NCBI GenBank assembly: GCA_958408685.1 | Contig: CATYLC010000019.1 | Span: 1-41,704 of the forward strand | Origin: an uncultured Collinsella sp. | GTDB lineage: Bacteria; Actinomycetota; Coriobacteriia; Coriobacteriales; Coriobacteriaceae | DNA: 41,704 nt | Reading direction: 5' to 3' | Shown here: positions 24,443 through 34,080 of the stretch, piece by piece | Layout: every line of letters starts with the position of its first letter | How positions within the stretch are numbered: the first letter of the stretch is position 1 | Notes under the pieces: model-generated | What the model saw: the letters and a program-made list of their open reading frames with translations, nothing else | Told to the model about the DNA's origin: nothing | Databases searched by the model: none | Made by a program: the position numbers and the translations under genes

Positions 24443-26389
24443 TTAGCTATCGGAATGGCCAGCCGCCGCCTCGGCGCGCTCGGCATTCCACGCAACGAGC
24501 GCCTCGTGGACCGCCTTGGCAACATCGGCAGGTATGCCGCGAACTTCCGCGATCTCTTGCTCGCTCGCCGCGCGCAAACGCTTCATCGAGCCAAAATGGC
24601 GCATAAGGGCACGTTTTCTGGTGGGTCCCACGCCCGGAACGTCATCGAGTACCGAAACCGTCATGGCTTTATCGCGCAATTCGCGATGGAATGTGATTGC
24701 AAAACGGTGCGATTCATCGCGCACCTGTTTAATTAGATAGAGCGACGCGGACCCGGTCGGAAGCACGACGGGAGTCTCGTCCCAAGGCACGAAAACCTCC
24801 TCATCGGCCTTTGCCAAGCCACAAACTGGTATATCGAGCCCAAGAGCCTCAAGTTGCTTGATCGCAGCGGTCAATTGCGGCTTACCGCCATCGACAACGA
24901 GCAAATCGGGGCGCGAGCCAAAACGCTCGTCGGCCATGCGCTCGGGAGCATAGCGTCGTCCCAAAACCTCTGACATCGACACGAAGTCGTTTGCCTCGTC
25001 CAATTCGGCCTGAATTTTAAAACGACGGTACTGGCTCTTGTCGGCGCGTCCGTTGGCAAACACCACCATCGAGGCGACGGTAAAGGTTCCGTGCAGCGTC
25101 GAGATATCGAAGCACTCGATACGCATCGGCGGCGCCGGCAGCGCCAGCGCGCTTTCGAGCTCCAGGAGCGCTTGATTGGTGCGGTCGTCAGCGTACCCTG
25201 TTCGCATCATGTAGCGCATGAGGGCATGGCGCGCATTTTTGGATGCCATATCGAGCAAACGGTGCTTTTCGCCACGCTGCGGCCTATGGAGATGGCAGGA
25301 ACGCTCGCGCTTGCCTGCAAGCCACTCCCCCAGCGCCTCCGCATCCTCAAGCTCGACAGAGAGGTTTATCTCAGCTGGAATATCAGCCGTCTCATCGTAA
25401 TAGCGCTTAAGAAAGCCCGACTGGAGCTCTTCCTCGTCAACATCAAGACCCTTGTCGAGAATGAACTCGCAGGTGCGAACTGTTCGGCCCTCGCGAACGA
25501 CGAAGACGCAAGCGGCAGAGATGGTCTCCTCGCGATAGAAACCGATGACATCGATATCGACACTGGAGGGAAAAACGACTTGCTGACGGTCGTCCAGACC
25601 CCTGATGACCTCCAAACGACGTTTGACGCGTGCCGCGCGCTCAAAGTCGAGCGCCTCGGCGGCATCCGTCATCTCGGAGGTCAGCTCATCGACGACATCC
25701 TTGCGATGGCCCGACAAAAAGCGCTCGACACGTTTGACGTTCTTGGCATAGTCCGTAGGAGAAATCGCGCCGACACACGCACCCGGGCCGCGCCCGACAT
25801 GGTAGTCAAAGCAGGGACGCCCGTTTTGCGCGCAAATCATATTGACGATGTCTTCCTCGCCCTTGTGGGACTCGACGATACGACGACAACGACGCCACTC
25901 CGCACAGGATGCGGAGCAGATGGGGATAACCTTGCGCAGCGTATCTATCGTCTCACGTGCCGCACGGCTATCGGTATAGGGTCCAAAATAGCGCGTTCCC
26001 GGCTTATGGCGCTCGCGCGTATATTTGATAGCGGGATACAGGTCGCCCTTTGTAATGGCGATAAAGGGGTAGCTCTTGTCATCCTTGAGGTCGACGTTAA
26101 AGTACGGATGGTACTGGCCGATCAGGTTGCGCTCGAGTACAAGCGCCTCATGCTCGGTTTCGACAACGATGTAGTCAAAGCTCGCAACCAATTGCATCAT
26201 GAGCGGTATTTTTTGGCGCTCATCCTGCAGCGTCACGTACTGGCGCATACGGGAACGCAGGTTTTTTGCCTTGCCAACGTAGATGACATCGCCTTTGGCA
26301 TCTTTCCAAAGGTAGCATCCGGGCTGCGTGGGAACGCGCGAAACCTGCTCGGCGAGTGTTGGAATGTTGTCGTGACCGGCCACACGCAC
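24443..26389 (-). CDS. uvrC: Excinuclease ABC subunit C
   Basis: UvrC makes the two incisions around a lesion during nucleotide excision repair. The 648-aa protein has the GIY-YIG nuclease at the N-terminus (PGCYLWKD, then VIYVGKAKNLRSR, about 23-47), a UVR motif (around AAEALDFERAARVKRRL), the RNase-H-like nuclease (RIECFDIS, LLVVDGGKPQL) and C-terminal helix-hairpin-helix motifs (DVPGVGPTRKRAL, EVRGIPADVAKAV). The GTG start abuts the murJ stop (TAGGTG) and has no good Shine-Dalgarno, so translation probably depends on murJ. A GTG two codons later is an alternative. Confidence 0.94.
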   Translation of the reverse strand: MRVAGHDNIPTLAEQVSRVPTQPGCYLWKDAKGDVIYVGKAKNLRSRMRQYVTLQDERQKIPLMMQLVASFDYIVVETEHEALVLERNLIGQYHPYFNVDLKDDKSYPFIAITKGDLYPAIKYTRERHKPGTRYFGPYTDSRAARETIDTLRKVIPICSASCAEWRRCRRIVESHKGEEDIVNMICAQNGRPCFDYHVGRGPGACVGAISPTDYAKNVKRVERFLSGHRKDVVDELTSEMTDAAEALDFERAARVKRRLEVIRGLDDRQQVVFPSSVDIDVIGFYREETISAACVFVVREGRTVRTCEFILDKGLDVDEEELQSGFLKRYYDETADIPAEINLSVELEDAEALGEWLAGKRERSCHLHRPQRGEKHRLLDMASKNARHALMRYMMRTGYADDRTNQALLELESALALPAPPMRIECFDISTLHGTFTVASMVVFANGRADKSQYRRFKIQAELDEANDFVSMSEVLGRRYAPERMADERFGSRPDLLVVDGGKPQLTAAIKQLEALGLDIPVCGLAKADEEVFVPWDETPVVLPTGSASLYLIKQVRDESHRFAITFHRELRDKAMTVSVLDDVPGVGPTRKRALMRHFGSMKRLRAASEQEIAEVRGIPADVAKAVHEALVAWNAERAEAAAGHSDS

Positions 26390-28072
26390 CTACTTGCGAC
26401 GAAGCAGCGCCGAGACCTCGGGCATCTTAAGGACGACGGCAAGGCCAAAGGTAACAGCAAGCGAGACGACACCCGCAACGCAAACGTAACCAAGAGTAAT
26501 CAGAATCGAGCCGCCAAGTGCCCCGACAAAGTGCTCAAGCGCCCACATGACGCCGGCGCCTGCGGCAGCGCCCAGGCCACCGAGCAAAAGGCCAAAGAAA
26601 CCGCCATGCAGGATAGATTTGACCTGAAGGCCACGCAGACGACGACGCAGCCACCACAGCGAGCAACCGACCAAGATCACGTAGTCGACGACATACGAAA
26701 GCGCGATTGCCGGCATACCGAAGCCCAGCACAACGCCAAACAGCAGAACCGAGCCGGCCTGGCCGATGGCGGAATATAGGCAATAGCGGCTATAGGGCTT
26801 CATGTCGAGCAAGGCAGAGAAGCTCTTCTGCATCAACACGACCACGCCGTAGAGCGGCAGCGAGAACGCCAGGTAGACAAGGAACTCGGACACCAGCGCC
26901 ACGCCGGACTCATCAAACTTGCCGGCACAGTAAATCATGTTGAGCGGACGCGCGAAGACAATCAGGTACAGCGCGAACGGAATCAGGAAGAACAGCATTT
27001 GGGCGACGCCACGCGAAATGCCCGTGCGAACGCTGTCGTAATCCTTCTCCTGCGCGTCGTGAGAGAGCTCGGTATAGAGCGCCGTCGAAAGCGAGGCGGC
27101 AATCAGCGCGTAGGGCAGCGTGTACCACAGGCGCGCATAGGCGATGACGGAAGGGCCAGTCTCGGGCTGGACCACCAGCGCGGCAGCGTTGGTGATAGAA
27201 GTCGAGACAAACATGCACACCGTGGCGAGCAGCGTCGGGATACCGAGCGCAATCGTCTGACGCAGCGCGGGGTCCTTAAAGTCGATATGGATATGGGGAT
27301 GCACGCCGTGCTTGCCAAGCGCGGGGATCTGACATGCCATCTGAACAAAGACACCGAGGGTCGTACCGGCCGCAATCAAGATGATGCCGGCACGTTCGCC
27401 AAACTGTGCGGACACGGGCGCAAAACCCATAAAGCTCGCAATGACGATCACATTGTTGAGGACCGGAGCAAACGTCGACCAGAAGTAGTCGCGGTGTGCG
27501 TTGAGAACGCCCGAGAACACCGAGCCCAAACCATAAAACAGAATCTGGATGGCAAAGAAACGGAACATGAACGCAGCGGTATCCATGCTGCCACCGTCAC
27601 CCGAAAGGAACGATTGCGTCCAGATAAAGCCCGGGGCGAACACGGTCCCCAGCAACGAAATGCCACCCAGCACCAAAAGCAGAATGCCGAGCAGGTTGCC
27701 CACGTACTCGTTCGAGGCCTCGCGACCCTGCTCACGCCTCACGCCCATGTACACGGGCAAAAACGCCGTCACGAGCATGCCACCCATCACGAGTTCGTAG
27801 AGCATATTGGGCAGGTTGTTGGCGACCTGATAGGAGGACGAGAGTAGCGACATGCCGATAGCGGCCGCCATTGCCCACGTGCGGATAAAACCGGTGACGC
27901 GAGACACGATAGTCAGGATGGTCATAAGCCCGGCGGAACGACCAACCGTGGAGTAGTCCGACGAGCCCATGTCGTCAGTGTCATCTCGCGACGAAGAAGC
28001 TTCGGATGAGGGTGTCTGAGGCGCAGATTCTTTTGCAAAATGAGCTCCGCGCTTCAATTCTTCCTGCGGCAT
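26390..28072 (-). CDS. murJ: Lipid II flippase MurJ (MviN family)
   Basis: MurJ moves lipid II across the membrane for peptidoglycan synthesis. The 560-aa protein has about 14 membrane helices after a hydrophilic N-terminal tail of about 45 residues rich in Ser, Asp and Glu. The family signature is clear: an early TILTIVSRVTGFIRTWAMA, LPNMLYELVMGGMLVTAFLPVY, and later ARPLNMIYCAGKF. It begins three bases past the ybaK stop, and its stop abuts uvrC, so ybaK-murJ-uvrC are probably co-transcribed. The acidic tail may be cytoplasmic; its role is unknown. Confidence 0.92.
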   Translation of the reverse strand: MPQEELKRGAHFAKESAPQTPSSEASSSRDDTDDMGSSDYSTVGRSAGLMTILTIVSRVTGFIRTWAMAAAIGMSLLSSSYQVANNLPNMLYELVMGGMLVTAFLPVYMGVRREQGREASNEYVGNLLGILLLVLGGISLLGTVFAPGFIWTQSFLSGDGGSMDTAAFMFRFFAIQILFYGLGSVFSGVLNAHRDYFWSTFAPVLNNVIVIASFMGFAPVSAQFGERAGIILIAAGTTLGVFVQMACQIPALGKHGVHPHIHIDFKDPALRQTIALGIPTLLATVCMFVSTSITNAAALVVQPETGPSVIAYARLWYTLPYALIAASLSTALYTELSHDAQEKDYDSVRTGISRGVAQMLFFLIPFALYLIVFARPLNMIYCAGKFDESGVALVSEFLVYLAFSLPLYGVVVLMQKSFSALLDMKPYSRYCLYSAIGQAGSVLLFGVVLGFGMPAIALSYVVDYVILVGCSLWWLRRRLRGLQVKSILHGGFFGLLLGGLGAAAGAGVMWALEHFVGALGGSILITLGYVCVAGVVSLAVTFGLAVVLKMPEVSALLRRK

Positions 28073-28075
28073 CGC

Positions 28076-28576
28076 TCAGTCCTCTCTCGTAATCGCGGCA
28101 ACCGTCGCCCCGCAAAATGCAATTAAATCATCGGGTGCAAGCTCGAGCTGATAACCACGCTTGCCTCCCGAAATAAAAATGGTATCCCAAAGGACACACG
28201 TCTCATCAATGAGCGTCCGGTAGCGTTTTTTCATACCGACCGGGCTGCAGCCGCCGCGAACGTAGCCAGTCGCCGCAAGCAAATCCTTCACATGCATCAT
28301 GACCAAGGACTTCTCCCCCGCGGCACGCGCGGCGGACTTTAGATCGAGCTCATCGGCAACAGGGATGCAGCACACGACATGGTCGTTGGACGGCGTCACG
28401 CAGACCAAGGTCTTAAATCCTTGACCGGGCTCCTCGCCAAGCTGCTCCGAAATCGCGACCCCCAGGCCCACCGACTCATCACCATCGTCTTCGTACGTAT
28501 GTAGAACATAGGAAATGCCGGCGCTTTCCAGCTCGCGCATCGCATTGGTTTTTGGCGTCTTTACAGCCTTTGCCAT
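28076..28576 (-). CDS. ybaK: Cys-tRNA(Pro)/Cys-tRNA(Cys) deacylase, YbaK/EbsC family
   Basis: It hydrolyses Cys-tRNA(Pro) mischarged by prolyl-tRNA synthetase. From the ATG at 28576 the protein is 166 aa, the family length. It shows the N-terminal TNAMRELESAGISYVLHTYE, the central DELDLKSAARAAGEKSL, and the active-site GYVRGGCSPVGMKK. AAAGGA precedes the chosen ATG; the 96 bp of open frame before it are not family-like. It is probably the first gene of the ybaK-murJ-uvrC unit. Confidence 0.93.
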   Translation of the reverse strand: MAKAVKTPKTNAMRELESAGISYVLHTYEDDGDESVGLGVAISEQLGEEPGQGFKTLVCVTPSNDHVVCCIPVADELDLKSAARAAGEKSLVMMHVKDLLAATGYVRGGCSPVGMKKRYRTLIDETCVLWDTIFISGGKRGYQLELAPDDLIAFCGATVAAITRED

Positions 28577-28657
28577 GACATATCCTTTCCCTCGCATTCG
28601 GACGCAAGGATTAAGTATATGTCCAATTCGGCTGCATACGTCACTTCGACACAGCAA

Positions 28658-28688
28658 GCGCCATCGAATCACGAGGAGTCGATGGCGC
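28658..28688 (-). terminator. Stem-loop after uvrA
   Basis: GCGCCATCGA and TCGATGGCGC form a perfect 10-bp stem with an 11-nt loop, 20 bp past the uvrA stop. The following minus-strand bases (CTTGCTGTG) are only partly U. It probably ends the uvrA transcript before ybaK. Confidence 0.6.
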
Positions 28689-28708
28689 CCATAAACTGAA
28701 TCGCCTAT

Positions 28709-31588
28709 TTATTGAGCATCAAGTTGAGCCTGACGCTCCCGGTCACGCCTGAGCAACGGCGCCAAAAACTTGCCCGTATAACTCTGCGGACAGTCCGCAA
28801 CCTGCTCCGGTGTGCCCGAAACCACGACGGTTCCGCCGCCGTTACCGCCCTCGGGACCCATATCGATCAGGCGGTCGGCAACCTTGATGACATCAAGGTT
28901 GTGCTCAATCACCAGCACCGTGTTGCCCGCATCGACCAAGCGCTGCAGCACATCGAGCAGCTGGCGGACGTCCTCAAAATGAAGACCGGTCGTCGGCTCG
29001 TCCAAAATATAGAACGTCTTGCCCGTCTGGCGTCGATGAAGCTCCTTGGCGAGCTTCACACGCTGCGCCTCGCCGCCCGAGAGCGTCGTGGCGGGCTGGC
29101 CCAGGCTCACGTAACCTAAGCCTACATCGTACAGCGTCTGGAGCTTGCGCTTAATCTGCGGGATATTCCCAAAGAAGGCCAGCGCCTCGGTGACGCTCAT
29201 GTCGAGCACGTCCGAGATGGTCTTGCCACGGTAGGTGACCTCGAGTGTCTCGCGGTTGTAGCGTTTACCGCCGCAAACTTCGCAGGGAACGTAGATATCG
29301 GGAAGGAAGTGCATCTCGATCTTGATCTGCCCGTCGCCCTTGCACGCCTCACAGCGCCCGCCACTCACATTAAAGGAGAAACGACCCGGCGAGTAGCCGC
29401 GCGCCTTCGACTCCGGCGTACTCGCAAACAGCGCGCGAAGATCATCCCACAGACCGATATAGGTAGCAGGGTTGGAACGCGGCGTGCGGCCAATCGGCGA
29501 CTGGTCGATATCGATAACCTTATCGATACACTCGATGCCCTCGATTTTCTTATACGGACCCACGGGGCGCGTCGAGCGGTGAATGGCATTCGTAAGGGCA
29601 GGCGCAATGGTGTCGGTAACCAGGGAGCTCTTGCCCGATCCCGACACGCCGGTAACAACCGTAAGCGTACCAAACTCGATCTTGGCGGTAACGTTTTTGA
29701 GGTTGTTGGCTCGAGCGCCCGTAATTTTAAGGCAGCCGCGACCGGGCTTGCGCCGTTCATCAGGCACCCGGATCATTCGTTTGCCGGTCAGATAAGCGCC
29801 CGTCATCGACTCAGGACACGCCATGATATCGGCAGGCGTTCCCGCCGCGACTACGTGCCCGCCGTTGACACCGGCACCGGGCCCCATGTCGATCACGTAG
29901 TCGGCGGCACGGATTGTATCCTCGTCGTGTTCGACAACGATAACGGTATTGCCGATATCGCGCAGGCGCTCGAGCGTCTTGATCAGGCGCTCGTTGTCAC
30001 GCTGATGAAGACCGATCGAGGGCTCGTCCAGAATATAGAGCACGCCCATGAGACCCGCGCCGATCTGCGTTGCCAAGCGAATACGCTGTGCCTCGCCACC
30101 GGAAAGCGTCGCCGAGGCACGGTCGAGGGTCAGATAGTCGAGTCCAACATCGACCAGAAAACGCAGGCGCTCCAGAATTTCCTTGACGATACGGCCGCCG
30201 ATAAACTGTTGGCGCTCGGTGAGTTCCAGGCCCTCAAAAAACTCGAGCGATTCACGGCACGACAGGCAACAAACTTCGTAAATGGACTTGCCGCCCACGG
30301 TGACGGCGAGCATCTCAGGGCGCAAACGAGCGCCGTGGCAGCTCGAGCACGGTTCCTCGCGAATGTACTTCTCCAGGCGCGTCTTGGTGTTCTCGTTCGT
30401 CGTCTCGGTATAGCGTTCGTACAGGATGTTGCGAACGCCCGAAAACTTGGTATCCCACTGGCTGCGACGTCCGTCGAGCTTTTGGTAGTCGACCGAGATC
30501 TTCGTATCGCCCAGGCCATCCAAGAATGCACGACGCACGCGAGGGGGCAAGTCCTCCCACGGCGTATCGGCGCTCACCTTAAAGTGTTTGCAGACCGCAG
30601 CAAAAATCTGCGGATAGTAGTTCGAATTGCCAAACAGGCTACCAAAGACTCCGTCGGCAATGGACTTCGAGGGGTCCTCAATCAGCGCCTCGGCATCAAC
30701 GGTTTTCTTAAAGCCCAGGCCGTCACACTCAGGACATGCGCCATAGGGAGCGTTGAACGAAAAATCACGCGGCTGAAGATCGTCAATGGAGTGTCCATGC
30801 TCCGGGCACGCCAAGGCCAACGAATACTCCAGAAGCTCGCCCTCGGTCCCCTCGGGAGCATCACGATCGGGCAGCATGTACACGTTTACATTGCCGTGAG
30901 CCAGCGCGGTCGCCTGCTCAACAGACTCGGCGATACGGCCCAGAGAATTCTCACGGATCACGATGCGATCGACCACGACCTCGATATCGTGCTTGAATTT
31001 CTTATCCAGATCGATCGGATCGTCGAGCGAGCGCACTTCACCGTCGACACGCACGCGGCTAAAGCCCTCGGCGCGAAGGTCCTCAAACAGTTTGGTGTAC
31101 TCGCCTTTTCGCCCGCGCACCACCGGTGCCAGCACAAACGCGCGGCGGCCCTCCCCCGCCGCCAAGACCTTGTCGGCAACCTGGTCGGTCGTCTGGCGCT
31201 CAATGACGCGGCCGCATTCGGGACAGTGCGGGGTGCCCACACGGGCGAACAGCAGGCGCAGATAGTCATAAATCTCGGTTACGGTGCCAACCGTCGAGCG
31301 AGGGTTTTTAGACGTCGTCTTTTGGTCGATCGACACCGCCGGCGAAAGGCCGTCGATTGAATCCAAGTCGGGTTTGTCCATCTGGCCCAAGAACTGGCGC
31401 GCATAGCTCGAAAGACTCTCGACGTATCGACGCTGGCCCTCGGCATAGATAGTGTCAAATGCCAGCGAACTCTTGCCCGAGCCAGAAAGACCGGTAATGA
31501 CCACGAGTTGGTCACGCGGAATGGAAACATCGATATCACGGAGGTTGTGCTCACGAGCGCCGCGAATAACGATAGAAGAATCAGACAT
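28709..31588 (-). CDS. uvrA: Excinuclease ABC subunit A
   Basis: UvrA finds DNA damage and loads UvrB. From the ATG at 31588 it is 959 aa, normal for UvrA. It contains two ABC ATPase modules (Walker A GLSGSGKSS near residue 32 and GVSGSGKSS near 650), two signatures (LSGGEAQRIRLA and LSGGEAQRVKLA) with Walker B ILDEPS/ILDEPT, and zinc-finger cysteine pairs (CPECDG; CSSCHGARLRPE; CEACKGDG with CEVCGGKRY). AGGAG lies five bases before the start; the open frame further upstream is not family-like. A candidate LexA box lies 62 bp upstream. Confidence 0.97.
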   Translation of the reverse strand: MSDSSIVIRGAREHNLRDIDVSIPRDQLVVITGLSGSGKSSLAFDTIYAEGQRRYVESLSSYARQFLGQMDKPDLDSIDGLSPAVSIDQKTTSKNPRSTVGTVTEIYDYLRLLFARVGTPHCPECGRVIERQTTDQVADKVLAAGEGRRAFVLAPVVRGRKGEYTKLFEDLRAEGFSRVRVDGEVRSLDDPIDLDKKFKHDIEVVVDRIVIRENSLGRIAESVEQATALAHGNVNVYMLPDRDAPEGTEGELLEYSLALACPEHGHSIDDLQPRDFSFNAPYGACPECDGLGFKKTVDAEALIEDPSKSIADGVFGSLFGNSNYYPQIFAAVCKHFKVSADTPWEDLPPRVRRAFLDGLGDTKISVDYQKLDGRRSQWDTKFSGVRNILYERYTETTNENTKTRLEKYIREEPCSSCHGARLRPEMLAVTVGGKSIYEVCCLSCRESLEFFEGLELTERQQFIGGRIVKEILERLRFLVDVGLDYLTLDRASATLSGGEAQRIRLATQIGAGLMGVLYILDEPSIGLHQRDNERLIKTLERLRDIGNTVIVVEHDEDTIRAADYVIDMGPGAGVNGGHVVAAGTPADIMACPESMTGAYLTGKRMIRVPDERRKPGRGCLKITGARANNLKNVTAKIEFGTLTVVTGVSGSGKSSLVTDTIAPALTNAIHRSTRPVGPYKKIEGIECIDKVIDIDQSPIGRTPRSNPATYIGLWDDLRALFASTPESKARGYSPGRFSFNVSGGRCEACKGDGQIKIEMHFLPDIYVPCEVCGGKRYNRETLEVTYRGKTISDVLDMSVTEALAFFGNIPQIKRKLQTLYDVGLGYVSLGQPATTLSGGEAQRVKLAKELHRRQTGKTFYILDEPTTGLHFEDVRQLLDVLQRLVDAGNTVLVIEHNLDVIKVADRLIDMGPEGGNGGGTVVVSGTPEQVADCPQSYTGKFLAPLLRRDRERQAQLDAQ

Positions 31589-31649
31589 GGAAGCTCCTTG
31601 CCTCCTATTGCATCGAATCATACTGTCGATGAGTTTAGCGCACTCGACG

Positions 31650-31663
31650 CGCACAGATGTTCG
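31650..31663. promoter_or_regulatory. Candidate LexA (SOS) box between uvrA and the divergent gene
   Basis: Read on the minus strand the site is CGAAC-ATCT-GTGCG. The Gram-positive/actinobacterial LexA consensus is CGAAC-N4-GTTCG, so one base differs. A -10-like TATGAT for uvrA lies at 31617-31622, so a bound repressor would cover the promoter. SOS control of uvrA is common in bacteria. No protein-binding evidence is available here. Confidence 0.5.
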
Positions 31664-31781
31664 TAATACAAGATTCGCAGACCTTTAGCTTTGCGTATCG
31701 GGCGCTTTGTTTCTCGAAATGCCGTGGAAAGGTTACAGTAATCTAATACTGAACTTAATTTGCCGTAACAGAGGAACGTCC

Positions 31782-33935
31782 ATGACCGAAGATATCCCCC
31801 TTGAAATCACTTCGAGCGACATGGCCAATCTGCCCATATTCATCGCCGTCCTTATCGTGGCCATCGTCGTGGTGCGCGTATATTTTTCAATCAAACACAA
31901 TGAAAAGCCGCCCATTGCCCGCGTCTTTTGGTGCGCGACGCTCCTCATCCCGCTCGGCATGGTAGCTGCATGGATTACGAATCAATTGCTCGTAAATGAG
32001 GACAATTCCCTATGGGTCCTTTCTTATTCGGCGCTCGGTGCTACCGCCGTCATACTTCTTGTCGAGCCCTTGGTTTCGGGACTTATCGACCAAACCGATC
32101 TTGCGACGGGAACGGTTGCCTGTATTTGCCGTGACATCCTTGTCATCGCCGCTGTTTCAGCGCTCTCGTTCGTTTCACTCGAAATTGCCTGTAACGAAAC
32201 GTTCTATCGCATTCCCGCCAACTCATTCGGGTTTTCCGTCGGGCTGCTCGCGACGGTTCTGCTCTCCCTTTATTTGCTGGGACAGCGTCATGGAGGCGTC
32301 ATGGCCCTCGTGCCCGTCGCCTGTTGCATCCTTGGCATTGCCGAGCACTTCGTCATAACGTTTAAAGGCGAGGCCATCCTGCCAAGCGATATCTTGGCCC
32401 TTGGCACCGCAATGGAAGTGAGCGAGGGATACGAGTTTACCTTTACCGCCGGAATCGTAACCTCTCTAGCCCTGCTGGAGATTTCCCTGGGGCTTCTTTC
32501 GCTTATCCGACCGAGAAAGCTCCGTACGCCCACCCATGTCTTCCCCGCAATCGCCGCTAACCTCTGCGCTTTTCTGCTAGTGACCGTTGTGGGGCTCTCG
32601 GGCTTTTCCAGCATCGACTTGGAGCAGGCGCTGAATTTTGGATTTGACCGTTGGCAGCCCATCACCACGTATGCGTCTCAGGGTTTTATCACTTCGTTCA
32701 CCGAAATGGTCAACGAGTTGCCCATTGAGAAGCCCGAAGACTATACGCCCGATGAGGCGCAGAGCATCGAGCAGGAGCTCGCCGCCACCTACGACAGCAC
32801 GTATGGCTCGAGCGAGCAGCGCGCGGCGGCCGTTGCCCAGTTCAATGAAATCAAGCCGACGATTGTTGCCGTCATGAATGAGAGTTTTAGCGACCTTTCG
32901 TGCTTTGAGCAGCTCCAGGCGGCCGGGTACACCGGCCCCGCATTCTACAACTCGCTTCCCGACACACTTGTTCGCGGCACCATGCTCGCTTCGGTCGCCG
33001 GTGGCGGAACGGCGAACTCCGAATTCGAATTTTTGACCGGAGCGACAACGGCCTTTGTCGGATTAGGCAAAATCCCCTATCAGCTATATCAGATGAATGG
33101 CGTCAACAGCCTGGCAAAGGACCTTAAGGAGCTTGGGTATACCGCTACCGCTATGCACCCGCAAAACCCCGTCAACTACCATCGAGATAAAATCTATCAG
33201 CAGCTGGGCTTTGGAGACTTTCTTTCAATCGGCGATTTCGAAGGTGCGCCCTGTTACCATGCCGGCGTATGCGACTACGCCACCTACGACAAGATACTCG
33301 ACCTGCTTAGAACAGACGAAGCGCCGCAGTTCATCTTTGACGTCACGATGCAAAATCACGGCGGCTACGACTATGGCACCGTTCCCGCCGAAGAGCTGAC
33401 AAACTATTGGGTCGAGGGAGCCAGCGAGGGCGCCAATAGCGCGCTCAACACCTATCTTACCTGCATCAACGCATCCGACCGGGACCTCGAGTACTTTATC
33501 AACGAGCTCCGCAATATCGGCAGACCGGTTGTCCTTGTCTTTTTTGGCGACCATCAGCCGAGCGCCGCAACGACTCTCAACGACGAGCTGTACCCTCAGG
33601 AAGATACGGCAAGCCACGCTTTCCGTATCTATCAGTCGACATATTTCGTCTGGGCTAACTATGAAATCGCCGGCAATACCGAGCTCAACGTCTACGACAC
33701 CGTCGGGGCAAACGAGATTGCAGCCATTACCCTTAATAAGATCGGCGCCCCGCTCACCGACTATCAAAAGGCTCTGCTTGCAACAAGGTCAGATGTGCCC
33801 ACCATCAATGTCGCCGGCTACCTTGGTGCCGACGGGCTGCGCTACGACTTGGAATCTGAAGACAGCCCATGCGCCTCGACGATCGACAAGCTGCAGCGCA
33901 TGCAATACCTCGAGTTCGCCAGCAAAGTTCAGTAA
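31782..33935 (+). CDS. LTA synthase-like membrane phosphotransferase (sulfatase/alkaline phosphatase superfamily)
   Basis: This is a membrane protein that probably transfers glycerol phosphate (or a similar head group) onto a cell-surface polymer. The 717-aa protein has about eight membrane helices in residues 17-275, then an extracellular catalytic domain. LtaS-type metal and nucleophile residues are visible: Glu367 in VMNESFSDL, Thr410 in GGGTANSEFEF, His526 in MQNHGGYD and Asp590-His591 in FFGDHQPS. GAGGAAC lies before the ATG; the frame upstream is not family-like. It stands alone, divergent from uvrA. Whether it makes lipoteichoic acid or modifies another glycan cannot be told from sequence. 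Confidence 0.86.
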   Translation: MTEDIPLEITSSDMANLPIFIAVLIVAIVVVRVYFSIKHNEKPPIARVFWCATLLIPLGMVAAWITNQLLVNEDNSLWVLSYSALGATAVILLVEPLVSGLIDQTDLATGTVACICRDILVIAAVSALSFVSLEIACNETFYRIPANSFGFSVGLLATVLLSLYLLGQRHGGVMALVPVACCILGIAEHFVITFKGEAILPSDILALGTAMEVSEGYEFTFTAGIVTSLALLEISLGLLSLIRPRKLRTPTHVFPAIAANLCAFLLVTVVGLSGFSSIDLEQALNFGFDRWQPITTYASQGFITSFTEMVNELPIEKPEDYTPDEAQSIEQELAATYDSTYGSSEQRAAAVAQFNEIKPTIVAVMNESFSDLSCFEQLQAAGYTGPAFYNSLPDTLVRGTMLASVAGGGTANSEFEFLTGATTAFVGLGKIPYQLYQMNGVNSLAKDLKELGYTATAMHPQNPVNYHRDKIYQQLGFGDFLSIGDFEGAPCYHAGVCDYATYDKILDLLRTDEAPQFIFDVTMQNHGGYDYGTVPAEELTNYWVEGASEGANSALNTYLTCINASDRDLEYFINELRNIGRPVVLVFFGDHQPSAATTLNDELYPQEDTASHAFRIYQSTYFVWANYEIAGNTELNVYDTVGANEIAAITLNKIGAPLTDYQKALLATRSDVPTINVAGYLGADGLRYDLESEDSPCASTIDKLQRMQYLEFASKVQ

Positions 33936-33995
33936 GCCCGCCCATTCGCTTGGACCCATCGTATTGCAAGCACGCTCGGCCCAAATGCATCGCAA

Positions 33996-34025
33996 ATGAC
34001 TCCCGCTCGCAAACGAGGGTACAAT
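33996..34025 (+). promoter_or_regulatory. Candidate promoter of the Mrp-like gene
   Basis: ATGACT (33996-34001) and TACAAT (34020-34025) are 18 bp apart and match four and five of six consensus bases. They lie 55 bp before the Mrp-like ATG. A GGGGCC/GGCCCC hairpin (34045-34058) would sit in the short leader. Confidence 0.4.
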
Positions 34026-34080
34026 GACGCTCGTGTCACATCACGGGGCCCCGGCCCCAACATATACAAAGGAGTCATAC

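Noticed and set aside
29309..31360. Plus-strand open frame of about 680 codons opposite uvrA
   Set aside because: It is fully antisense to uvrA and has no domain or ribosome site; it is a by-product of codon bias.
31782..33935. True sulfatase function for the sulfatase-superfamily gene
   Set aside because: It lacks the C-x-P-x-R motif that is modified to formylglycine in sulfatases and has LtaS-type Glu, Thr, Asp and His residues after membrane helices.
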